The notes below the pieces were generated by a model. The model was not told the origin of the DNA, did no database searches, and saw only the letters and a program-made list of their open reading frames with translations. Below are positions 1 to 5,519 of a stretch of 5,519 bases of DNA, piece by piece. The DNA comes from Rubrivivax sp. (GTDB lineage Bacteria; Pseudomonadota; Gammaproteobacteria; Burkholderiales; Burkholderiaceae_C): assembly GCA_027484885.1 (NCBI GenBank), contig JAIXSD010000077.1:1-5519 (forward strand), written 5' to 3'. The position numbers and the translations under genes are program-made. The number at the start of each line of letters is the position of its first letter. The first letter of the stretch is position 1.

Positions 1-2345
1 ACCGACTCCAGCTCGGCCTCCGGAATGCCAGGCCCCTGGTCATGAACGGCGATGCACAGACCGGCCGGTTCCCGCCGCACCTGCACGTCCACGCTGCTGC
101 CGCTGGGGGCGTAGCGCAGGGCGTTCTCCAGCACATTGCGCAGTGCCTGCTGCAGGCGGGGCGGGTTGATGGCGGCCATCAAGGGCTGATCGGGTGGCAG
201 TTGCAGGCTCAGCAAGATCTCGCGCGGCAGGGCCAGGGCCTGCATCTCGCTGTGCAGCTCTTGCAGCAGGGGGCGCAGGTCCTGGGTTTCGAGCTTGAGC
301 TGGCCCAGCGTGCCTTCGACATGCGAGAGATCGAGCAGCGGGTCGACCAGGTCCTGCATGCGCTGGCCGGCGGTGTGGATGCGGGCGAACATGTCCTGGA
401 GCTTGGGCTGCTCGCCGCTGCGGTTCAGGCCCAGCTCGGAGAAACCGATGATGCTTTGCAGCGGCGTGCGCAGCTCGTGGCTCATATTGGCGACGAACTC
501 GGTCTTCATCTTGTTGGTGCGCTCGGCCGCGTCGCGCGCCTCGCGGATCTGGCGCTCGGCCTCGACAAAGCGGCTCACATCAATCGCGCTGCCCAGCACG
601 CCGGCGGTGCGGCCCTGGGCATCGGTGAAGACGGTGCGGTGGGTCAGGTAGTCGCGGCCACGCTCGTGGATCTCCAGCTGCTCGCTGCCGCCTTCGCGCA
701 GCAGGCGTGCGTCCAGCTCCTCTGGCTTTTGTGCGGCGCTGGCCGGGCGCAGCTCGCTGAGCTTGCGGCCCAGGGCCAGGTTTTTGTCCACGCCCGACAT
801 CTCGCTCCAGGCCTGGTTGACCATGACGAAGCGCAGCTGCTGGTCCTTGGCAAAGATGGGGATGGGGCAGACGTCGATCAGGCGTGCGGTGAAATCCAGC
901 TGCGCCTGCAGGCGCTGGCGGGCGTCCTCGCGCTCGGTCACATCGATGGCAAAGCCGACGAAGCCGCGGATCTGGCCGTTGTCTTGCCGCACCGGTGTGA
1001 CGGTCACTTCCAGCACCCGCTGTCGGCCCTGCTGGGGCAGCAGGCGCAGGGCGATGGGCAGGTTGAGAAAGCCGCTGCCGGTGTGGAAGAGGCTGCGTGC
1101 ACGGACCTGGTCGCGCGGGTCGATCAGGTCTGCAAAGCGGCGGCCCAAGACCGGGTCCTGGTCTTTGCCGCCCAGAAAGTCGTCATGGTTGACAAACTGC
1201 AGCTGGCCGTCGGGATCGGTGCGGAACATCAGCTCCTGCACGTTGTGGATTAGCAGGCCTTGCTCGCGTTCCTTGGCGGCCAGATGGCGGTGCGCGGTCT
1301 GCAGCTCGCGGCGCGCCAGGTCGTAGGCGCCCAGCGCGCGCCAGGCCATGGCGCCCAGCGCTGCCATCAAGGCCAGGCCGCCCGCCAGGCTCAGGCCGAC
1401 CACCTGGGCGCTTTGGCCGAGCTGGGCCATCAGCAGGCGGCTGGGCAGCTCCACCACCACCACCCAAGGGTGGTCGCGGGCCAGTTCGAAAGCGCCCAGG
1501 GCCGGCTGCTGGTCCAGGCCTTGCTCGCTGCGGTAGTTGGCGCGCTCGCGCCCGGGCAGAAAGTGGCGGAACACCGTGTGCGTGCTCAACCGGCTGCCCG
1601 GCTCCAGCGAAGCCGGGGTTCGGCTGGCGATCAGCTGGCCTTGCAGGTTCAGCAGCGCTGCCTGGTGCTGGCCGCTGCCCAGCTGGCGCTCGAAGAGGTT
1701 GGCGAAGTAGTCGGGGTTCAGGGCGGCCACCAGGTGCAAGGGCGCGCGGTTGCCCACCAGGTTCAGCGTCATCGGCACCAGGTAGGTCGCTGACGGGCCC
1801 GCCGTGGCGGCGCTCGGGGCGTTCGCCCGGCTGAGGTGCAGCTCATTCAGGTCGCGGCCCCGGAGCACCTCGCCCAGCTGGGCCTGGCCATGGCTGTGCT
1901 CGGGTGAGGGTAGCAGTCCTCGCAGATCCAGCTGCAGATCCAAGTTGGCGGGGTTGCTGCTGGCGATGACGCGGCCGCTTTCGTCCAGCAGGGAGAAGCT
2001 GCGCACAAAGGGCAGGCCGGGCAGGGTCTGGCTGAGCAGGCGGCTGGTGGCCGCGCCGCCGGGGCTGGGCGAATCGCTGGCGCCCAGGCTGCGGGCCAGG
2101 CCTTGCAGGGCCAGGCTGGCGGTGCCCAGGGTCTGGTTGGTCTGCGCCTCCAGCGTGCGGGCGTAGAGGGCGCAGTGCTCGGTTTCGGTCTGGCGGTTCT
2201 GGCGGTACTCCAGCCACAAAAAACCAGCGGCCAGCAGCACCAGGGCCAGGCTGAGCACCACCGTGCCCCAGATCGCCATGCCGCCGTGGACCCAGGCGGG
2301 CAGTTGTTCGGGCGGCCGCTTCGAGCCGGGGGCTTGATCTCGCAT
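1..2345 (-). CDS. Membrane sensor histidine kinase with Cache-like and two PAS domains (partial, 3' end outside window)
   Basis: The frame is open from ATG 2345 to the window edge (781 codons). Domains in order: a short cytoplasmic tail; TM1 at about residues 23-45; a periplasmic region at about 46-308 resembling double-Cache/PDC sensors (DESGRVIASSN near 121, NPDYF at 210-214); TM2 at about 311-334; PAS1 at about 365-472 ending in IDVTER; PAS2 at about 483-592 ending in IDVSR; a helical linker; HisKA with phospho-acceptor His623 in MSHELRTPL; and the start of the HATPase domain with an N box (NVLENALRY, Asn741) and G1 box (DQGPGIP, 769-775). The F and G2 boxes, and any receiver domain, would lie beyond the edge. 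As known for the family, it should autophosphorylate on His623 and pass phosphate to a response regulator, none of which is visible. The start is chosen because GAGG sits 9 bases upstream and the preceding gene ends 11 bases away. The ligand cannot be read from the sequence. The kinase call is very secure; the Cache call is by pattern only. Confidence 0.95.
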   Translation of the reverse strand, partial: MRDQAPGSKRPPEQLPAWVHGGMAIWGTVVLSLALVLLAAGFLWLEYRQNRQTETEHCALYARTLEAQTNQTLGTASLALQGLARSLGASDSPSPGGAATSRLLSQTLPGLPFVRSFSLLDESGRVIASSNPANLDLQLDLRGLLPSPEHSHGQAQLGEVLRGRDLNELHLSRANAPSAATAGPSATYLVPMTLNLVGNRAPLHLVAALNPDYFANLFERQLGSGQHQAALLNLQGQLIASRTPASLEPGSRLSTHTVFRHFLPGRERANYRSEQGLDQQPALGAFELARDHPWVVVVELPSRLLMAQLGQSAQVVGLSLAGGLALMAALGAMAWRALGAYDLARRELQTAHRHLAAKEREQGLLIHNVQELMFRTDPDGQLQFVNHDDFLGGKDQDPVLGRRFADLIDPRDQVRARSLFHTGSGFLNLPIALRLLPQQGRQRVLEVTVTPVRQDNGQIRGFVGFAIDVTEREDARQRLQAQLDFTARLIDVCPIPIFAKDQQLRFVMVNQAWSEMSGVDKNLALGRKLSELRPASAAQKPEELDARLLREGGSEQLEIHERGRDYLTHRTVFTDAQGRTAGVLGSAIDVSRFVEAERQIREARDAAERTNKMKTEFVANMSHELRTPLQSIIGFSELGLNRSGEQPKLQDMFARIHTAGQRMQDLVDPLLDLSHVEGTLGQLKLETQDLRPLLQELHSEMQALALPREILLSLQLPPDQPLMAAINPPRLQQALRNVLENALRYAPSGSSVDVQVRREPAGLCIAVHDQGPGIPEAELES

Positions 2346-2354
2346 CGAGCGACG

Positions 2355-2358
2355 CCTC
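2355..2358 (-). promoter_or_regulatory. Ribosome binding site of the histidine kinase gene
   Basis: GAGG lies 9 bases before ATG 2345 and overlaps the TGA stop of the upstream binding-protein gene. A ribosome ending the first gene would therefore stand on the initiation region of the second, which favours coupled translation and supports the chosen start. Confidence 0.6.
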
Positions 2359-3190
2359 AGCGTGGCAGCAGGATCTCGCTCAGGCCGTGTTTCTTGGCAG
2401 CAGCGACCAGGCGGCCGTCTTTCTTGATGGCGGCCACAAAGTTGTTGAGCCGGGTCAGCCATTCCTCATCGCCGGGCTTGACAGCGTAGGCATAAGGCAG
2501 CACGGAAAACGGCGTGGGCGAGGACACCAGGCGTGCCCAGTCGGCGTTGTCGAGCAGGCGGCGGCTGTAGGGGTAGTCGGTCATGAAGATGTCCACGCGG
2601 CCGGCCTCCAGCTCCTGCTCGCGGGTTTGCGGCGGGCGGATCACCACCACCTGGGCCTGCTTGAGCCAGGCGGTGACCACCGGCTCCATGAAGGTGCCGG
2701 CCTGCACGGCGACCTTGATGCCGGGCTTGTCGATGTCTGACCAGGCGCGGATGCTGCGGCTGCTGCGGGTGGTGATGCCGTAGATGTCGCTCTGCAGATA
2801 GGGGCTGCTGAAGCGCAGATGCTGCTGGCGCTCTGCCGTCATGCCGATGGCGAACATGGCCACATCGCAGCGATCGCTGCTCAGGTCTTCGATCAGCTTG
2901 GGAAATGAGGACTCGACATGCTGGAGCTTGACGCCCAGATCCTGGGCCAGGGCGGCGGACAGATCGATGTCGATGCCCTGCAGCTCGCCGGTGCGCGGGC
3001 TGCGGAAGGTGACGCCGTAGTAGCCGGGCCAGATGCAGACCTTGAGCTGCTGTTCGCGCTGCACGCGTTTGAGCACCTCGCCGGCTTGGGCCGGGGCCAA
3101 GCTGGCCGCGATGAAGCTGAGAAGGGCAACACATCCCAGACGGGTCACGGCAAGCGTCGACCGGCCCGGAATCCACATCAAACTGCGCAT
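2357..3190 (-). CDS. Periplasmic solute-binding protein, family 3 (amino-acid type), no transporter partner in window
   Basis: This is a 277-residue secreted protein. A signal peptide covers residues 1-36 (basic start, hydrophobic core CVALLSFIAA, cleavage likely after AQA). The mature part has the SBP_bac_3 (PF00497) layout: GIDIDLSAALAQDLG at 72-86, FSSPY at 127-131, YGITTR with Arg142, GTFMEP with Thr166, and a TD at Asp205. In family members such as LAO/HisJ, the equivalent Arg holds the ligand carboxylate and the Asp its amino group, so an amino acid or similar zwitterion is the likely ligand; this is inference. The ATG at 3190 is preferred because AGGGG lies 8 bases upstream and the signal peptide begins there; a GTG at 3226 in the same frame would add 12 residues that do not look like a signal peptide. 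No permease or ATPase gene is adjacent, and a histidine kinase follows after 11 bases, so a role as ligand-binding co-sensor is plausible. Specificity is unknown. Confidence 0.92.
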   Translation of the reverse strand: MRSLMWIPGRSTLAVTRLGCVALLSFIAASLAPAQAGEVLKRVQREQQLKVCIWPGYYGVTFRSPRTGELQGIDIDLSAALAQDLGVKLQHVESSFPKLIEDLSSDRCDVAMFAIGMTAERQQHLRFSSPYLQSDIYGITTRSSRSIRAWSDIDKPGIKVAVQAGTFMEPVVTAWLKQAQVVVIRPPQTREQELEAGRVDIFMTDYPYSRRLLDNADWARLVSSPTPFSVLPYAYAVKPGDEEWLTRLNNFVAAIKKDGRLVAAAKKHGLSEILLPR

Positions 3191-3195
3191 GACAA

Positions 3196-3249
3196 GGACC
3201 CCTGTGTGCGGCACGCTTCCTGGCACGATCAGGGGTCCGATCTGGACCC
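3196..3249 (-). promoter_or_regulatory. Candidate leader switch: alternative hairpins around the ribosome binding site
   Basis: Read in the RNA direction, GGGUCC (3249-3244) is followed after 5 bases by GGACCCCU (3238-3231), and after a further 27 bases by AGGGGUCC (3203-3196), which contains the ribosome binding site. The middle element can pair with the first (6 perfect base pairs, 5-base loop) or with the last (8 perfect base pairs), but not with both. The first pairing leaves the ribosome site free; the second sequesters it. The spacer also holds a GUGC/GCAC pair that could extend the second fold. The pairing is seen directly. A regulatory role, and any ligand or protein that tips the balance, is inference. 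It matches no riboswitch class I recognise. The upstream 17-base palindrome could instead be a repressor operator. Confidence 0.35.
3199..3203 (-). promoter_or_regulatory. Ribosome binding site of the binding-protein gene
   Basis: AGGGG lies 8 bases before ATG 3190 and decides that start over the upstream in-frame GTG at 3226. The site is part of an 8-base segment (3196-3203) with a perfect complement at 3231-3238, so it could be hidden in a hairpin. Confidence 0.65.
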
Positions 3250-3280
3250 GGTGCTCCCACGGGCGGCCGTCGCAGCCGAC

Positions 3281-3289
3281 TGTATAGCA
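3281..3289 (-). promoter_or_regulatory. Possible extended -10 promoter for the binding-protein / histidine-kinase pair
   Basis: On the minus strand TGCTATACA reads as an extended -10 element (TGN followed by TATACA, 4 of 6 matches to TATAAT). It is the most AT-rich hexamer in the 175-base gap. No good -35 box sits at 16-18 bases; TTTGCG (3306-3301) is only 14 bases away. Transcription would begin near 3274, giving a leader of about 84 bases that contains the complete set of alternative hairpins. Read-through from kynUA is an alternative or additional source of transcript. Confidence 0.35.
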
Positions 3290-3365
3290 AAGCGATGGGG
3301 CGCAAACCGTAGGAATTGGCAGTTTGTACCGCCTTGTCCTGCAGTTTGAGGCTGTGCTGGCGGGC

Positions 3366-4232
3366 TCAGAGCTCGGTGCGCAGCGCCCAGAGCTCGGGGA
3401 AGAGCACCGTGTCCAGCATCTTGCGCAGATAGGACACGCCCGAGGTGCCGCCGGTGCCGCGCTTGAAGCCGATCACCCGCTCGACCGTGGTGACATGGCG
3501 GAAGCGCCAGAGCCGGAAGGCGTCCTCCAGGTCGACCAGTTCCTCACCCATCTGGTACAGATCCCAGTGCTGCTCGGGGCTGCGGTAGACCTCCAGCCAG
3601 GCGGCCTTGACACCTTCGCTGGCGGCATAGGGCTGGGTCCAGTCGCGCGCCAGCGCCTCGGCCGGCACGGCAATGCCGCGGCGCTGCATCAGGCGGATCG
3701 CCTCGTCGTAGAGCGAGGGTGCGCGCCAGGCCGCCTCCACCTCGGCCAGCAGATCGGGCCGGTGGGCGTGGGGCTTGAGCATGGCCGCGTTCTTGTTGCC
3801 CAGCATGAACTCGATGCGGCGGTACTGCGCGCTCTGGAAACCGCTGCTGTTCGAGAGGTAGGGGCGGATGGCCGTGTACTCGGGCGGCGTCATGGTGGCC
3901 AGCACGTCCCAGGCATGGACCAGCTGCTCCATGATCTTGGACACCCGGGCCAGCATCTTGAAGGCCTCGGGCAGGCGATCGGCCGCCACGCAGGCCACGG
4001 CCGCTTGCATCTCATGCAGCATCAGCTTCATCCACAGCTCCGAGGTCTGGTGCTGGACGATGAAGAGCATCTCGTTGTGCTCGGGCGAGAGCGGATGCTG
4101 GGCGCTGAGGATCTGGTCCAGATGCAGGTAGTCCCCGTAGCTCATGTCCTTGGAGAAGTCGAGCTGCGCACCCTCGTCCTTGACGATCTGTTCGGCTCGG
4201 CCGCCTTGGCCTTCGTGGTGCGGGCAACTCAT
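3366..4232 (-). CDS. kynA: Tryptophan 2,3-dioxygenase
   Basis: This cytoplasmic haem enzyme converts L-tryptophan and O2 to N-formylkynurenine, the first step of the kynurenine pathway. The 288-residue length is normal for bacterial TDO. Using the well-studied Xanthomonas campestris enzyme as guide with a constant offset of 6, the key residues are present: His61 in QHQTSELW (active-site His55), Phe57, Tyr119 and Arg123 in EYTAIR (Arg117 binds the substrate carboxylate), haem-ligand His246 in [11 protein letters not shown] (His240), and Thr260 in KRGTGGTSG (Thr254). The segments [17 protein letters not shown] and [11 protein letters not shown] are also typical. ATG 4232 is chosen because AGGGAG lies 7 bases upstream and the ATG overlaps the kynU stop as ATGA. 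A longer reading to 4271 would run through the end of kynU without reason. It is the second gene of a kynU-kynA unit. Nothing suggests loss of function. Confidence 0.98.
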   Translation of the reverse strand: MSCPHHEGQGGRAEQIVKDEGAQLDFSKDMSYGDYLHLDQILSAQHPLSPEHNEMLFIVQHQTSELWMKLMLHEMQAAVACVAADRLPEAFKMLARVSKIMEQLVHAWDVLATMTPPEYTAIRPYLSNSSGFQSAQYRRIEFMLGNKNAAMLKPHAHRPDLLAEVEAAWRAPSLYDEAIRLMQRRGIAVPAEALARDWTQPYAASEGVKAAWLEVYRSPEQHWDLYQMGEELVDLEDAFRLWRFRHVTTVERVIGFKRGTGGTSGVSYLRKMLDTVLFPELWALRTEL

Positions 4233-5519
4233 GTCACCGCTCCCTGGCGTGCGAATTCGGGGCGCTGCCACTCTTCGGTTTGGAGCACCTGGTAGAGATG
4301 TTCCACGGCGGCATAGACGTCCGCAAAGCCGATGTAGAGCGGCGTGAAGCCGAAGCGCAGGATGTGGGGGACCTCGTCGAGGCGGGCCGGGTCACCGGCG
4401 CGGAAGTCGCCGATCACGCCGCGGGCGATCAGGGCCTGGATCACCGCATAGCCGGCATGCTGCAGCGGCGCAGCCAGGCTCAGGCAGACCTGGCTGCCGC
4501 GCTGCTCAGGATTGCGGGGCGAGGCCAGGCGCACACCCAGGGCGCCGCAGCGTTCCTCGGCCAGCTCGATGAAGAGTTCGGTCAGCGCGATGCTCTTCTT
4601 GCGCAGCGCGGCCATGCCGCCCAGGCTCTCGGCCGCCAGCACCGTGTCGACCCCGCATTCCAGCGCCGCGGTGGACAGCATGGCCGGCGTGCCGCAGATG
4701 TAGCGCTTGATGCCGGGGGCGGGCTGGTAGTCCGGCGTGAACTGGAAGGGTGCGGCATGGCCCAGCCAGCCCGAGAGCGGCTGCCAGAAGCGGTCGGCAT
4801 GGCGCGGGTGGGCCCAGACAAAAGCCGGTGCGCCGGGGCCGCCGTTCAGGTATTTGTAGCCGCAGCCGACGGCGAAGTCGGCATCCGCGCCCTTCAGATC
4901 CACCGGCACGGCGCCGGCCGAGTGGGCCAGGTCCCAGATCACCAGGGCGCCGGCCGCGTGGGCGGCAGCGCTCAGGGCCTTCATATCGTGCTTGTAGCCG
5001 GTGCGGTAGTTGACCTCGGTGATCATCAATACCGCCAGATCGGCGTTCAGCGTGGCGGCGATCTCATCCACGCTGTCCACCAGGCGCAGGCGCGCGCCAT
5101 GCTGGCGGGCCAGGCTTTCGGCGATGTAGAGATCGGTCGGGAAGTTGCTGCGTTCGGAGACGATGACCTTGCGCGCCGGGGCATCCGCTTGTGCGATGCG
5201 CAAGGCAGCGGACAGCACTTTGTAGAGGTTCAGCGAGGTCGAGTCGGCCACCACCAGCTCGCCCGGGCCGGCGCCCACCAGGCGGGCGATCTTGTCGCCG
5301 ATCTTGCCGGGCAGGTCCATCCAGCCGGCGGTGTTCCAGCTCTTGATCAGGTCCTGGCCCCATTCGCGCTGGATCACCTCCTGCACGCGGCCCAGGGTGG
5401 CGCGCGGCAGCACGCCCAGGGAATTGCCGTCCAGGTAGATGACGCCGGGCGGCAGGTCGAACTGCTGGCGCAGCTCGCGCAAGGGGTCCTCTTGGTCGAG
5501 GACGTCGCAGTCTTGCAAG
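4229..5519 (-). CDS. kynU: Kynureninase (5' end probably just outside window)
   Basis: This PLP-dependent enzyme hydrolyses L-kynurenine to anthranilate and L-alanine. Numbering from the TTG at 5518, the conserved parts are IYLDGNSLG (27-35), SWNTAGW (60-66), [11 protein letters not shown] (124-134), the WDLAHS segment with the cofactor-binding Asp196, YKYLNGGPG with Schiff-base Lys222 preceded by Tyr221, SGWLGH (249-254) and RYICGTP (272-278). This is the fold-type I aminotransferase layout. The visible 429 codons slightly exceed the roughly 416 residues of the Pseudomonas fluorescens enzyme because of a short extra C-terminal tail. The TTG could serve as a start, but the family usually has several more residues before [10 protein letters not shown], so the true start is probably a few codons beyond the edge. 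The stop overlaps the kynA start by four bases, so the two genes form one transcription unit. A formamidase gene (kynB) is often nearby in relatives but is not visible here. Confidence 0.97.
   Translation of the reverse strand, partial: LQDCDVLDQEDPLRELRQQFDLPPGVIYLDGNSLGVLPRATLGRVQEVIQREWGQDLIKSWNTAGWMDLPGKIGDKIARLVGAGPGELVVADSTSLNLYKVLSAALRIAQADAPARKVIVSERSNFPTDLYIAESLARQHGARLRLVDSVDEIAATLNADLAVLMITEVNYRTGYKHDMKALSAAAHAAGALVIWDLAHSAGAVPVDLKGADADFAVGCGYKYLNGGPGAPAFVWAHPRHADRFWQPLSGWLGHAAPFQFTPDYQPAPGIKRYICGTPAMLSTAALECGVDTVLAAESLGGMAALRKKSIALTELFIELAEERCGALGVRLASPRNPEQRGSQVCLSLAAPLQHAGYAVIQALIARGVIGDFRAGDPARLDEVPHILRFGFTPLYIGFADVYAAVEHLYQVLQTEEWQRPEFARQGAVT
4240..4245 (-). promoter_or_regulatory. 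Ribosome binding site of kynA
   Basis: AGGGAG lies 7 bases before ATG 4232, inside the last codons of kynU. It fixes the kynA start at the ATGA overlap and lets kynA be translated on its own as well as by coupling to kynU. Confidence 0.8.

Noticed and set aside
42..1253. A 403-codon plus-strand open frame
   Set aside because: It is antisense to the histidine kinase, whose frame carries unmistakable HisKA, PAS and ATPase motifs. The plus-strand product is a low-complexity Ala/Leu/Gln/Gly-rich shadow, usual in high-GC genes.
1260..1793. A 177-codon plus-strand open frame
   Set aside because: It is antisense to the periplasmic and TM2 parts of the kinase, Gln/Ala-rich, with no recognisable domain.
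3128..3136. Lipoprotein cysteine (LGC) in the binding-protein signal sequence
   Set aside because: The Cys at residue 20 lies before the hydrophobic core and has Arg at the lipobox -3 position; AQA cleavage further on fits better.
3191..3226. Upstream GTG start (3226) for the binding protein
   Set aside because: It adds 12 residues before a well-formed signal peptide and ignores the well-spaced AGGGG before ATG 3190.
2466..3305. A second minus-strand frame of 279 codons over the binding-protein gene
   Set aside because: It is an Arg/Pro/Ala-rich frame-shifted shadow of the true gene, which has a signal peptide and SBP_bac_3 motifs.
3318..3333. Small hairpin (6 pairs with one G-U, 4-base loop) after kynA as a terminator
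   Set aside because: It is short and not followed by a U-rich run on the minus strand, so intrinsic termination here is not supported.
3319..3347. Direct repeat GCAGTTT at 3319-3325 and 3341-3347, 22 bases apart
   Set aside because: The spacing fits two helical turns, but two 7-base copies alone are too weak to call an operator.
3324..4295. A 323-codon plus-strand open frame
   Set aside because: It lies antisense to the whole of kynA, where all TDO catalytic residues are intact; there is no domain in the plus-strand product.
1..5519. CRISPR arrays, tRNA/rRNA genes, insertion sequences or phage-like genes
   Set aside because: None were seen. The window is almost fully occupied by four coding genes of uniform composition, with no terminal repeats, transposase motifs or repeat-spacer pattern.

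Overview
The window is high-GC DNA with proteobacterial-style genes. The kynureninase and tryptophan 2,3-dioxygenase sequences, and the pairing of a periplasmic binding protein with a Cache/PAS histidine kinase, suggest a betaproteobacterium of the Burkholderiales. This placement is inferred from protein character and base composition, not from a database search. All four genes lie on the minus strand, so transcription runs from right to left. Long plus-strand reading frames are antisense shadows of these genes.

Right half (5519 to 3366): a catabolic tryptophan module. kynU (kynureninase, its start just outside or at the right edge) overlaps kynA (tryptophan 2,3-dioxygenase) by four bases in an ATGA arrangement, so the two are almost certainly co-transcribed and translationally coupled. 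KynA opens the indole ring of L-tryptophan to N-formylkynurenine. A formamidase (KynB, not in the window) would give kynurenine, which KynU splits into anthranilate and alanine. All key active-site residues I could place are present in both enzymes.

Middle (3365 to 3191): a 175-base non-coding gap. It holds a plausible extended -10 promoter. It also holds three copies of one 6-base element, GGACCC or its complement. In the leader RNA these could form two mutually exclusive hairpins, one of which would bury the ribosome binding site of the next gene. This is the most interesting unexplained structure here.

Left half (3190 to 1): a probable signal-sensing module. A secreted family 3 solute-binding protein with an amino-acid-type pocket signature is followed after only 11 bases by a large membrane histidine kinase. 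The kinase has a periplasmic Cache-like domain, two PAS domains, HisKA and the start of the ATPase domain, where the window cuts it. No ABC permease or ATPase lies between them, so the binding protein may serve the kinase as a co-receptor instead of, or as well as, a transporter. A link to tryptophan or kynurenine compounds is suggested only by the adjacent kyn genes and remains a hypothesis.
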